The notes under the pieces were generated by a model. It was not told where the DNA came from, did not search any database, and saw only the letters and a list, made by a program, of their open reading frames with translations. The translations under genes were made by a program, and so were the position numbers. Positions 1 to 9,540 of a stretch of 33,665 nt of DNA are shown here, piece after piece. Within the stretch, counting starts at the first letter, position 1; each line of letters begins with the position of its first letter. Origin of the DNA: Azoarcus sp. (lineage in GTDB: Bacteria > Pseudomonadota > Gammaproteobacteria > Burkholderiales > Rhodocyclaceae); assembly GCA_031265765.1 (NCBI GenBank), contig JAISCE010000003.1, positions 75,738-109,402 on the forward strand. Reading direction: 5' to 3'.

Positions 1-1608
1 TTCGGCGCGCATGAGGGCCGGCCCGCCGTTGCCGTGGCCGCCGGACAGGGCGGCGTAGTACGGGGCGTAGGTTTCCATGTCGGCCAGTTCTTCGTCCAGG
101 CGGCCGGCGTCGCGGTGGTACATGAGGAGGACGGAGGTGTTCCCGAAAGTCCAGGAGTTTTTCGGCGAAATCAATGAGGTTGCGCCGCCCATGAGGCGGG
201 CGGCCCGCCGTATGCGCTTGCCCATCTCGGCGATGCTGTTGTAGCGGGTGAAGGCTTGCATGAGGAGCAGTTCGCCGGCGAGGCGGTCTTTCTCTTTTTG
301 CGGCAGGGCGCTTCGTTCGACGATTGTTTCCATCTCCGCGCACAGGGCGGCGAAGTCGTCGCCGCAGCCCTGTCCGAAGAATTCAAAGGCGAGTTGGATG
401 GCGGATTGGGGATGGCGCGCTTTCATTTCCGCGGTGCAGTGCGCGGCAATGTCGCGCAGGGCGTCGACGTAGGCGAGATCGGGCAGATCCATGAGGCGGT
501 TGTCTTCGAGGCCGGAGAGGTCGAGCGCGAGGATTTTCTCGAAGTCGCGCAGGCGGTAGTAGAAGGCGGCGGCCTTCTGCCGTTCGCCGTTCATGGCGCA
601 CCAGTCTCCGGCGGCGTGGAGGGCCTGCCGCTGTGCGCTTTCGGGCAGGGCGGCGAATTCGCCGCGCATGAAGTCGAGCAGGGCGCTGTGCGGACGATGG
701 AGGCCGGTTGCGGGATCGAAGCGGATGAAGGCGCTGCGCGCGAGAGCGTCGGCGAGGGGGGGGGGCGATTCGCCGCCGGGTTCCGGCCTGCCCGTCAGGA
801 AGGCGGCCTGTTCGGTGGCGAAGGCGTCGAACAGGGAAAGGCGCAACAGGGAATCCTGCGCCGCGCCGCTCAATTCGTTCCAGACGACTTCGCGCAGCAG
901 CCCGTCCAGTGTAGCGGCCGGGGCGAGTTCTCCATGGTCGCGGTAATGCCGCAGGTGCAGGACGAGGGCGATCATCCAGCCTTCGGCGCGGCGGTGGAGC
1001 GCATGCGCTTCTTCCCATCCGAGCGGATATCCGGCCAGGGCGAAGTATTCGCCGCATTCCCGTTCGGTCAGGCGCAAGTCGTTTTCTCCCAGGAGGAGGA
1101 ACCCGGTTTTTTCGTAGGGCATGACGCTCGCGCCCATGGGGCGTCCGGCCAGGACGACGTGCAGGGACGGGGCATCGTGTTCCAGCAAGGCCCGCCAGAG
1201 GGAAACCGGCGCGAGGTCGGCGATGCGGTGGAAGTCGTCCACGAGGAGCCAGACGGGCGTTTGGCATTCGATTTCGCGCAGCAGCGTTTCCGCGTCCCCC
1301 AGGGTATCGGCGTCGGGCGGGCCGAGGCGCAGCAAAGCCTCGCCAGCCGGCGCGTCGATCCTGCCCAGCGCGCGGCACAAGCGCCGCCACGCGGCTCCAG
1401 GGGATTCTTCCGCGCAGACGTGCCGCATCCAGACCGCATTCCCAGGCAAGGCGTCGCGCAGGAAGTCCTGCGCGACGGTCGTTTTGCCGTAGCCGGAAGG
1501 CGCTTCGATGACGATTCCCCGCGCCAAAGTCGCCATGGCCAGCTTTTCCCGCAGGCGGGCGGGGAAATAGAGTTCGTTCTGATGCGGATTGCGTTTCGTC
1601 GGGGGCAT
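1..1608 (-). CDS. MalT/LuxR-type large ATP-binding transcriptional regulator, N-terminal part
   Basis: The reading frame is open from ATG 1608 to the left edge (536 codons), so the C-terminus, where the LuxR helix-turn-helix should lie, is outside the window. Residues 36-44 form a Walker A loop (APSGYGKTT) and residues 119-125 a Walker B (VWLLVDD) followed by FH, the STAND/AAA arrangement of MalT-like (LAL) regulators. After it come the helical stretch typical of the winged-helix and arm regions, then TPR-like helices. Family members are about 900 residues long and bind ATP plus an inducer to activate transcription. It is divergent from the propionate genes, so control of that operon is a reasonable inference. 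A run of ten C (coding sense) lies in frame near residue 283. No good ribosome site precedes ATG 1608, and the frame stays open upstream, so the exact start is uncertain. Confidence 0.8.
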   Translation of the reverse strand, partial: MPPTKRNPHQNELYFPARLREKLAMATLARGIVIEAPSGYGKTTVAQDFLRDALPGNAVWMRHVCAEESPGAAWRRLCRALGRIDAPAGEALLRLGPPDADTLGDAETLLREIECQTPVWLLVDDFHRIADLAPVSLWRALLEHDAPSLHVVLAGRPMGASVMPYEKTGFLLLGENDLRLTERECGEYFALAGYPLGWEEAHALHRRAEGWMIALVLHLRHYRDHGELAPAATLDGLLREVVWNELSGAAQDSLLRLSLFDAFATEQAAFLTGRPEPGGESPPPLADALARSAFIRFDPATGLHRPHSALLDFMRGEFAALPESAQRQALHAAGDWCAMNGERQKAAAFYYRLRDFEKILALDLSGLEDNRLMDLPDLAYVDALRDIAAHCTAEMKARHPQSAIQLAFEFFGQGCGDDFAALCAEMETIVERSALPQKEKDRLAGELLLMQAFTRYNSIAEMGKRIRRAARLMGGATSLISPKNSWTFGNTSVLLMYHRDAGRLDEELADMETYAPYYAALSGGHGNGGPALMRAE

Positions 1609-1615
1609 TTCGGGA

Positions 1616-1693
1616 GGGCGCGATGCGACTGCGGCAGGGAGCGAAAATGCCGAAGATACAGGTAAACCTATGCCGCCGCCGCATTGCACCGCC
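1616..1693 (+). repeat. 78-bp direct repeat, copy 1 (left of the restriction cassette)
   Basis: This copy matches positions 3938-4015 in the same orientation without gaps. The first 11 bases and the last 38 are identical, and the middle 29 differ at 11 positions. Together the two copies bracket the restriction-modification cassette. The repeat contains the imperfect palindrome AGGTAAACCT. Copy 1 begins only 8 bases upstream of the MalT-like start codon. Confidence 0.8.
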
Positions 1694-1751
1694 AATGCCG
1701 CGAGCCTGGACGCACTCATTGCTCAGCGAGCGGCTCGCCATCGCCTGGGCG

Positions 1752-2666
1752 TCAGAACGTCAGCAGGAGTCGATCCTGCACCTCATGATCCTCAAGGCTT
1801 AAGCCGTCCATCTGGAAGCGTTTCAGCATCGAGCGGCCTACGTGGACGAAGACTTCACGTTCAAACAGGCCATCCGGGATAGGAATATCGCATATCTTGC
1901 GCCCGGAATATTTCGTTCCGTCAATGCTTAATGCAACGTATGCGCCTCTGGCTTTGCACAAAGCAATCGAATCGAAAAGACGTTGCAGCGAGAAGGCTTG
2001 AGCGCCATATAAAATTGCCTGGCTATCGGCATAAGGGGGATCACAGTAGATTAAATCTCCTCGTTGCGCTTGACTCATTGCTTCGGTAAAGTCCAGACGC
2101 AGGAACCGTGTGCCTTGCGTTCTTGCGTGCCAAATATCAACTCTCTTCTCAAAGCTCTCCGGCGGCACCGGGTCATGCGCCCCAACAGGGGTACTCATGA
2201 ACCCATCGTTCTTTCGGAACCGAACAACCCCGCCGTAGCATGATCGACAGAGGAAAAGAAGATCTGCTCCGTTTGGCCGCGCGTTGTAGCTTGCCAGTAC
2301 GCGCCCATAGGCATTCCTCTTGCCAAGTTGTGCAATCAAGGCATGACGTTCCGCGTACTGTCGCTTGAGTGCATCCTTGCTGCCATGGAGGGTTTGCCAA
2401 ATTTCAACTAGCGGCGCGAACGTATCGCTTGCCACTGCGTTCCGGGGAGCCAGGACGCCCAAGACTCCGCCGCTGCCCAGGAATGGCTCGAAGTAGGTGC
2501 CGAACTGCTTCGGGAAGTAGCCGATGATGGCATCGGCTTGTTTCTGCTTGTTGCCTACCCACTTCAAGAGTTGCGTGCGGAATGGCCTACTTCCGTTGGA
2601 AGTAGGCAAGGGAGCGTGTTCGGGCTTGAACAACTCGGTCTGTCGCTGGAAGTTGGTATCGAGCAT
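1752..2666 (-). CDS. D12-class DNA adenine (N6) methyltransferase of a type II R-M system
   Basis: A 304-residue protein with KWVGNK at 35-40, the S-adenosylmethionine loop FEPFLGSGG at 59-67 and the catalytic DPPY at 209-212. That order (FxGxG before DPPY) and the spacing are those of Dam/D12 alpha-class N6-adenine methylases. It should protect host DNA at the site cut by the endonuclease at 2933-3802. It is divergent from the XRE regulator, and its promoter shares the palindrome at 2707-2720. The target sequence cannot be read from the protein. Base composition is visibly more A+T rich than that of the flanking metabolic genes, which suggests acquisition by transfer. A solitary Dam-like role is less likely given the adjacent endonuclease. 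Confidence 0.92.
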   Translation of the reverse strand: MLDTNFQRQTELFKPEHAPLPTSNGSRPFRTQLLKWVGNKQKQADAIIGYFPKQFGTYFEPFLGSGGVLGVLAPRNAVASDTFAPLVEIWQTLHGSKDALKRQYAERHALIAQLGKRNAYGRVLASYNARPNGADLLFLCRSCYGGVVRFRKNDGFMSTPVGAHDPVPPESFEKRVDIWHARTQGTRFLRLDFTEAMSQAQRGDLIYCDPPYADSQAILYGAQAFSLQRLFDSIALCKARGAYVALSIDGTKYSGRKICDIPIPDGLFEREVFVHVGRSMLKRFQMDGLSLEDHEVQDRLLLTF

Positions 2667-2690
2667 GGGGGTGTCCGTGGTTCGTGAGCC

Positions 2691-2735
2691 ATTCTAGCAT
2701 TCTAACTTTGAATATTCAAACATCGAATCTATAGT
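2691..2735. promoter_or_regulatory. Divergent promoters with shared palindromic operator
   Basis: The perfect 14-bp palindrome TTTGAATATTCAAA (2707-2720) supplies a -35 to both sides. To the right, TTGAAT (2708-2713), a 16-bp spacer and TATAGT (2730-2735) drive the XRE gene. To the left, TTGAAT read on the minus strand (2719-2714), a 17-bp spacer and TAGAAT (2696-2691) drive the methylase. The predicted rightward start lies at about 2742, immediately before the ATG at 2743, so the controller mRNA may be leaderless. A protein bound to the palindrome would block both -35 boxes. The operator role is inferred from position and symmetry. Confidence 0.55.
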
Positions 2736-2742
2736 TCTTGGC

Positions 2743-2958
2743 ATGAAGAAGAGCCGCCTTGCTGCGTTGCTACGACAAGTTCGACTGGACGCCAGCCTCA
2801 CCCAGTCGCAGCTTGCCGAAAAAATCGGGCAGACACAGTCTTATATATCCAAGTACGAACATGGCGAGCAAAGGCTCGACCTTATCGAACTGGAAGCCGT
2901 ATGCAAGGCAATAGATATTTCGTTGTCTGACTTTGTGGAACGGTATCTTGAAAGCTGA
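2743..2958 (+). CDS. XRE-family HTH regulator, R-M controller (C) protein
   Basis: A 71-residue protein that is almost entirely one Cro/CI-type helix-turn-helix domain (recognition region about 19-41, TQSQLAEKIGQTQSYISKYE). Size, fold and its place directly before an endonuclease gene are those of controller proteins. These dimerise on an operator, delay endonuclease expression after cell entry and tune the methylase. No Shine-Dalgarno precedes ATG 2743, and the predicted transcription start falls at the ATG, consistent with the leaderless transcripts known for several C genes. The 3' end overlaps the endonuclease start, so the two are probably co-transcribed and translationally coupled. Confidence 0.85.
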   Translation: MKKSRLAALLRQVRLDASLTQSQLAEKIGQTQSYISKYEHGEQRLDLIELEAVCKAIDISLSDFVERYLES

Positions 2959-3802
2959 CGCTCGATTTCTCACTCAGTCCAAGGAATTCTGGGCAAATGT
3001 CCGCACGATTAGCCAAGAAGTTGGTTACACCGAGCGCGGTGCCAATTCCATAAAAATCCCATTACTGAATGCCGTTCAGGAAAAATTTGATAGGCTTCAT
3101 CTTTCTACTGCTCATATTGCAGAAAAAGATGGAGCACTAACCGATTTTGGTCAACGCTTGTTCGATTATTTTACTTTCCGCGCCGCGGTGCTGAATAACA
3201 CCGTACAGAAATACTTCATGCGGAAGGATGCAGCCGAGGTCGAGTTCAATCGACTCAGGAAGAAGTTGAATCCACAGTGTCCCCTGCCAATGAACAAGCA
3301 AAAAGCGGAGAAGAAAAATTATGCTTTCCTGACAGGCATGGTCAACATGCTGGTGGAAGCGAATATTGGCGACATTCCGTGCGATTACGATCCGCGCAGC
3401 CTAACAACCATGACGCATGACTCAATGCCATTACGCACCCTTTCACGGCGTGTTGATGGCGCATTCCCATCCGTCGTCAACCCCATCGCTATATGGGAAA
3501 TCAAAGAGTATTACTACACCACGACATTCGGCAGTCGCGTAGCGGACGGTGTTTACGAAACATTGCTGGATGGAATGGAACTGGAAGAGCTTGAAATTGC
3601 CGCTCAGCGCAAGGTTCAGCATATTCTTTTTATAGACGATTACTTTACATGGTGGGAATGTGGGCGCTCATACCTGTGTCGCATGATAGACATGCTTCAT
3701 ATGGGTTATGTCGATGAGATCGTGTTTGGCCGAGAGGTAATTACACGCCTTCCTGTACTGGCGAAAGAATGGAAAGCAGCATACGACGCACTCGAAAGCT
3801 GA
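2933..3802 (+). CDS. Type II restriction endonuclease, PD-(D/E)XK type
   Basis: A 289-residue protein counted from TTG 2933. TTG 2948, with GGAA 8 bases upstream, is an equally likely start, and no ATG is available near the N-terminus. The start overlaps the end of the controller gene. A likely catalytic site is D175-x13-E189-I-K191, with the strand AIWEIKEYY around the ExK, as in PD-(D/E)XK nucleases. The context (D12 methylase plus controller) makes the restriction function strong even though I do not recognise the family or its target. Codon use and A+T content match the methylase rather than the propionate genes. Confidence 0.82.
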   Translation: MWNGILKADARFLTQSKEFWANVRTISQEVGYTERGANSIKIPLLNAVQEKFDRLHLSTAHIAEKDGALTDFGQRLFDYFTFRAAVLNNTVQKYFMRKDAAEVEFNRLRKKLNPQCPLPMNKQKAEKKNYAFLTGMVNMLVEANIGDIPCDYDPRSLTTMTHDSMPLRTLSRRVDGAFPSVVNPIAIWEIKEYYYTTTFGSRVADGVYETLLDGMELEELEIAAQRKVQHILFIDDYFTWWECGRSYLCRMIDMLHMGYVDEIVFGREVITRLPVLAKEWKAAYDALES

Positions 3803-4071
3803 TGCCTGACATTGCGCTCAAGGCGAACAGCCGCTTGGGACGATGATGAGCGTATGCGCGCGACGGGAATGGCGCATTCATGATGAGTGGATGCGATCGC
3901 CCTGCCGCCCATGGGGGGCGGGAAGGGTCGTCCAGAAGGGCGCGATGCTGCCGCGGCAGGAAGTGAAGGCGGTGAAAATACAGGTAAACCTATGCCGCCG
4001 CCGCATTGCACCGCCTGTCGCGGGCAGGGTATCATCGATGGGCTAAAGTCTTCTATAAGTCTAAGTCACTT
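3803..4071. other. Intergenic stretch after the endonuclease, containing repeat copy 2
   Basis: No convincing complete gene is seen. The stretch holds direct-repeat copy 2 (3938-4015) and a possible -10 box TATAAG (4054-4059) for the mutase operon, without a good -35. Upstream of the repeat the sequence is G+C rich, like the host, so the cassette's right edge probably lies at about 3803-3900. Confidence 0.5.
3938..4015 (+). repeat. 78-bp direct repeat, copy 2 (right of the restriction cassette)
   Basis: Partner of 1616-1693, with a 38-bp identical core at 3978-4015. Read on the plus strand, both copies encode a shared peptide ending GKPMPPPHCTA. Of the seven codons that differ between the copies, three changes are silent. 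In this copy the frame continues as CRGQGIIDG. This could be a fragment of an old gene end, a duplicated target site or a duplicated regulatory segment. Confidence 0.75.
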
Positions 4072-4130
4072 CGCCGCAGGGAAAAACAAGCCGCGTCAAG
4101 CGGCCATTTTTTGCCTTGCGGCGGGTTTTT
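4072..4130 (+). terminator. Long hairpin plus T-run directly upstream of the mutase start
   Basis: CGCCGCAGGG (4072-4081) pairs with CCTTGCGGCG (4114-4123), with one G-T pair. Inside it A5 (4082-4086) faces T5 (4108-4112), and GCCGC (4090-4094) pairs with GCGGC (4100-4104) around the loop GTCAA. GGGTTTTT follows (4123-4130). It has the form of an intrinsic terminator, possibly bidirectional, but ends 16 bases before the start codon of the mutase. It may end transcription from the R-M side, or act as an attenuator or mRNA-stabilising leader. Confidence 0.65.
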
Positions 4131-4145
4131 GAAAAGAGGTTTTCC

Positions 4146-6313
<2,168 letters not shown>

Positions 6314-6317
<4 letters not shown>

Positions 6318-6922
6318 CAGGCGCCGGAAGTCCTGCGGGCGCGGTGTTGTTGTATGAAGCAAGCTGGCCAAGGTTGCTTGTCAAGTTTGTCTTGAGCGGG
6401 CTCTTCGCGTGCTTTGTCCTTTATGCCATCGGTGAGACACGGGCAGGCAAGGGCTTTCCCCTTGTCGTGAGTCTGCTTGCGACTTTAGGGCTGGGCGGAT
6501 TCTATTTCTGGATATTCCGCAAGGCGCCGGACAGGATATACGGCGCGCGGGATGGCATATGGGTCGTTCGGCGAGGCATGGTGGAAAAGATTTTACATGC
6601 CGATATCGGGGGGTGCGGGGTCAACTATGGCTATAAACGCCCTTACTCCATCATTACGCTGAATTTCCTGGACACGGGAAACCAGTTTGGTTCCTTCATC
6701 CGGTTTCCCGTAGCAGGAGGAGCAGCCTGCGCCAACGCCTTCACCGAGGCTTTGCGCGCCTGTGCGGCGGCGTCGAGCTTCCCACTGCAAGCGGCGGCTG
6801 CCCTGCTCAAAGCGTCCGCTGCCCGAATCGAAGCGGAAGAGAAGAAAAATAAAAAAACTTGGGTTGTCATAATCATCATTTTTATGATGTTGTGTTTGAT
6901 TTACCCCCTTGTCAAATCGTGA
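6314..6922 (+). CDS. Hypothetical membrane protein with PH-like core
   Basis: A 202-residue protein, start overlapping the mutase stop by four bases. Two hydrophobic segments lie near residues 24-43 and 50-70, then a soluble stretch of about 100 residues ([17 protein letters not shown], then [20 protein letters not shown]) with the beta-rich feel of bacterial PH-like membrane domains. A very hydrophobic C-terminal anchor ([18 protein letters not shown]) is preceded by a lysine- and glutamate-rich patch. No enzyme motif is seen. Its place between mutase and MeaB is unusual, as those two are normally adjacent. It may be co-expressed without sharing the pathway. Family unknown to me. Confidence 0.7.
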
Positions 6923-6953
6923 ATTGAATAAGAGCGACCGACCCATCCCGGAC

Positions 6954-7928
6954 ATGGACACCGCCGACCGCGCCCTGGTCGACGGCGTGCTGGCGGGCCG
7001 GTTGCGTCCGCTCGCCAAGGCCATCACCCTGATCGAGTCGCAGCGCGAGGATCACCAGGCGCGCGCGCGCCGCTTGCTGGAGGCGCTGCTGCCGCACACG
7101 GGCGGGGCGATGCGGATCGGCATCTCCGGCGTGCCGGGCGTGGGCAAGTCCACCTTCATCGAAGCCTTCGGCCTCTACCTGATCGAACAGGGTTTGCGGG
7201 TAGCGGTGCTGGCGGTCGATCCGTCGTCGAGCCTGACCGGCGGCTCCATCCTCGGCGACAAGACGCGGATGGAACTGCTTTCGCGCGATCCGGCGGCCTT
7301 CATCCGCCCCAGCCCCGCGGCGGGCAGCCTCGGCGGCGTGGCCGAAAAAACGCGCGAGGTCATGCTGACGTGCGAGGCGGCGGGGTTCGATGCGATCGTG
7401 GTCGAGACCGTCGGCGTCGGGCAGAGCGAGACGGCGGTGGCGGGGATGACCGACATCTTCTGCCTGCTGCAACTGCCCAACGCCGGGGACGATTTGCAGG
7501 CGATCAAGAAAGGGGTCGTGGAACTGGCCGACCTGATCGCCATCAACAAGGCCGACATCAACCCCACCGCCGCGCTGGCGGCGCGCGCGCAGATGAAGAC
7601 CGCGCTGCACATGCTGCGGCCCGCCAGTCCCAACTGGACGGTGCCGGTGTTGACGCTTTCGGCGCTGGAAAAGGACGGCGTGGCGGCGTTCTGGGAGACG
7701 GTGCTGCGCTACCGGGAAACGATGACGGCCAGCGGCGAATTCGCCGCCAGGCGGCGGCGCCAGGCCGCGGCATGGATGTGGGAACTGATCGACGCTGGCC
7801 TGCGCCGGCGTTTTCGGCGGCATCCGCGCGTCAAGGCGGATTTGCCGGGATTCGCCGCCGCCGTGGAAGAGGGCAGGACGACGCCATCGGCGGCGGCGCT
7901 CGCGCTGCTCGCGCATTTGCAGGAATAA
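6954..7928 (+). CDS. meaB: Methylmalonyl-CoA mutase-associated GTPase MeaB (ArgK family)
   Basis: A 324-residue protein from ATG 6954. An in-frame TTG at 6909, overlapping the previous gene, would add 15 residues that look unlike the family. The P-loop GVPGVGKST lies at 59-67, then DPSSSLTGGSILGDKTRM, ETVGVGQSE and the base-specificity motif INKAD. This G3E-type GTPase gates cobalamin delivery to the mutase and protects or reactivates it by removing inactivated cofactor. The genes are in the same operon as the mutase, as usual. The ribosome site is weak (AAGAG about 20 bases upstream), so translation may depend on coupling to the upstream gene. Confidence 0.95.
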   Translation: MDTADRALVDGVLAGRLRPLAKAITLIESQREDHQARARRLLEALLPHTGGAMRIGISGVPGVGKSTFIEAFGLYLIEQGLRVAVLAVDPSSSLTGGSILGDKTRMELLSRDPAAFIRPSPAAGSLGGVAEKTREVMLTCEAAGFDAIVVETVGVGQSETAVAGMTDIFCLLQLPNAGDDLQAIKKGVVELADLIAINKADINPTAALAARAQMKTALHMLRPASPNWTVPVLTLSALEKDGVAAFWETVLRYRETMTASGEFAARRRRQAAAWMWELIDAGLRRRFRRHPRVKADLPGFAAAVEEGRTTPSAAALALLAHLQE

Positions 7929-7982
7929 GCTAACCGGCGATTCATCGCCATGCGGGAATTCGGAAATCCAAGGAGGCCATTC

Positions 7983-9518
7983 ATGGAAGATATCATTGTT
8001 CAACTGGAAGAAAGACGCGCCAAGGCGCGCCTTGGCGGCGGGCAGAAGCGCATCGACAACCAGCATAAAAAGGGCAAGCTCACCGCGCGCGAACGTATCG
8101 ATCTTTTCCTCGACGACAACAGTTTCGAGGAATGGGATACGCTCAAGGAACACCGCTGCACCGAGTTCGGCATGGACGAGGCCGAGAAAATCCCCGGCGA
8201 CGGCGTCGTGACGGGCTACGGGACGATCAATGGCCGCCTGGTGTTCGTGTTCTCGCAAGACTTCACCGTCTTCGGCGGCGCGCTCTCCGAAGCCTACGCG
8301 GAAAAGATCTGCAAGATCATGGATCACGCGATGAAGGTCGGCGCGCCGGTGATCGGCCTCAACGACTCGGGCGGCGCGCGCATCCAGGAAGGGGTGGCCT
8401 CGCTCGGCGGCTATGCCGACATCTTCCAGCGCAACGTGCTGGCCTCGGGCGTCGTGCCGCAAATCTCCCTCATCATGGGGCCTTGCGCGGGCGGCGCGGT
8501 GTATAGCCCGGCCATGACCGATTTCATCTTCATGGTGAAGGATTCCTCCTACATGTTCGTCACCGGCCCCGACGTGGTGAAGACCGTGACGCACGAAGAA
8601 GTGACTTCCGAGGAACTGGGCGGCGCGGTCACGCACAGCGCCAAATCGGGGGTGGCCGATCTCGCCTTCGACAACGACGTCGAGGCGCTGATGATGATCC
8701 GCCGCCTCGTCGGCTACATTCCCTCGTCCAACCGCGAGCCGCCGCCCCGGCTGCCGGTGATCGACCCCGCCGACCGCATCGATTATTCGCTCGATACCCT
8801 GGTGCCGGACAACACCAACCTGCCCTACGACATGAAGGAACTGATCGTCAAGATGGTCGATGACGGCGACTTCTTCGAGATGCAGCCCGACTACGCCAGG
8901 AACATCATCATCGGCTTCGCCCGCATGGAAGGCGCGCCGGTGGGCATCGTCGCCAACCAGCCGATGGTGCTTGCCGGTTGCCTGGACATCAAGTCCTCGA
9001 TCAAGGCGGCAAGGTTCGTGCGCTTCTGCGACGCCTTCAACATCCCGATCATCACCTTCGTGGACGTGCCGGGCTTTTTGCCGGGCACGGCGCAGGAGTA
9101 TGGCGGCATCATCAAGCACGGCGCCAAGCTCCTGTTCGCCTTTGCCGAATGTACGGTGCCCAAGGTCACGATCATCACCCGCAAGGCCTACGGCGGCGCT
9201 TATGACGTGATGTCCTCCAAGCACCTGCGCGGCGACGTCAACTTCGCCTGGCCGACCGCCGAAATCGCGGTCATGGGCGCGAAAGGCGCAGTGGAAATCA
9301 TCTTCCGCGAAGAAAAGAACGACCCCGAAAAGCTCGCCGCCCGCGAAGCCGAATACAAATCGCGCTTCGCCACCCCGTTCGCGGCGGGCGCGCGCGGCTT
9401 CATCGACGACGTCATCATGCCCCACGAAACGCGCATGCGCGTGTGCCGCTCGCTGACGATGCTCAGGAACAAGCAGCTCGAAAACCCGTGGCGCAAGCAC
9501 AGCAACATCCCGCTCTGA
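7983..9518 (+). CDS. pccB: Propionyl-CoA carboxylase beta (carboxyltransferase) subunit
   Basis: A 511-residue protein. ATG 7983 has a textbook AAGGAGG site at 7973-7979. It is a carboxyltransferase of the crotonase superfamily with two repeated domains: the N-terminal half has [13 protein letters not shown] and [16 protein letters not shown] (oxyanion and CoA site), and the C-terminal half has [24 protein letters not shown] and [15 protein letters not shown]. It transfers carboxyl from carboxybiotin on PccA to propionyl-CoA, giving methylmalonyl-CoA. Substrate choice (propionyl- rather than acetyl-CoA) is inferred from the mutase neighbours. It lies 54 bases after meaB and 22 before pccA. 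Confidence 0.95.
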   Translation: MEDIIVQLEERRAKARLGGGQKRIDNQHKKGKLTARERIDLFLDDNSFEEWDTLKEHRCTEFGMDEAEKIPGDGVVTGYGTINGRLVFVFSQDFTVFGGALSEAYAEKICKIMDHAMKVGAPVIGLNDSGGARIQEGVASLGGYADIFQRNVLASGVVPQISLIMGPCAGGAVYSPAMTDFIFMVKDSSYMFVTGPDVVKTVTHEEVTSEELGGAVTHSAKSGVADLAFDNDVEALMMIRRLVGYIPSSNREPPPRLPVIDPADRIDYSLDTLVPDNTNLPYDMKELIVKMVDDGDFFEMQPDYARNIIIGFARMEGAPVGIVANQPMVLAGCLDIKSSIKAARFVRFCDAFNIPIITFVDVPGFLPGTAQEYGGIIKHGAKLLFAFAECTVPKVTIITRKAYGGAYDVMSSKHLRGDVNFAWPTAEIAVMGAKGAVEIIFREEKNDPEKLAAREAEYKSRFATPFAAGARGFIDDVIMPHETRMRVCRSLTMLRNKQLENPWRKHSNIPL

Positions 9519-9540
9519 CCCGCCGCGCAAGGAAAACGAT

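Noticed and set aside
256-1665. Plus-strand open frame of 469 codons at the left edge
   Set aside because: The minus strand carries Walker A and B motifs and open coding to the edge; the plus frame is its mirror and has no domain.
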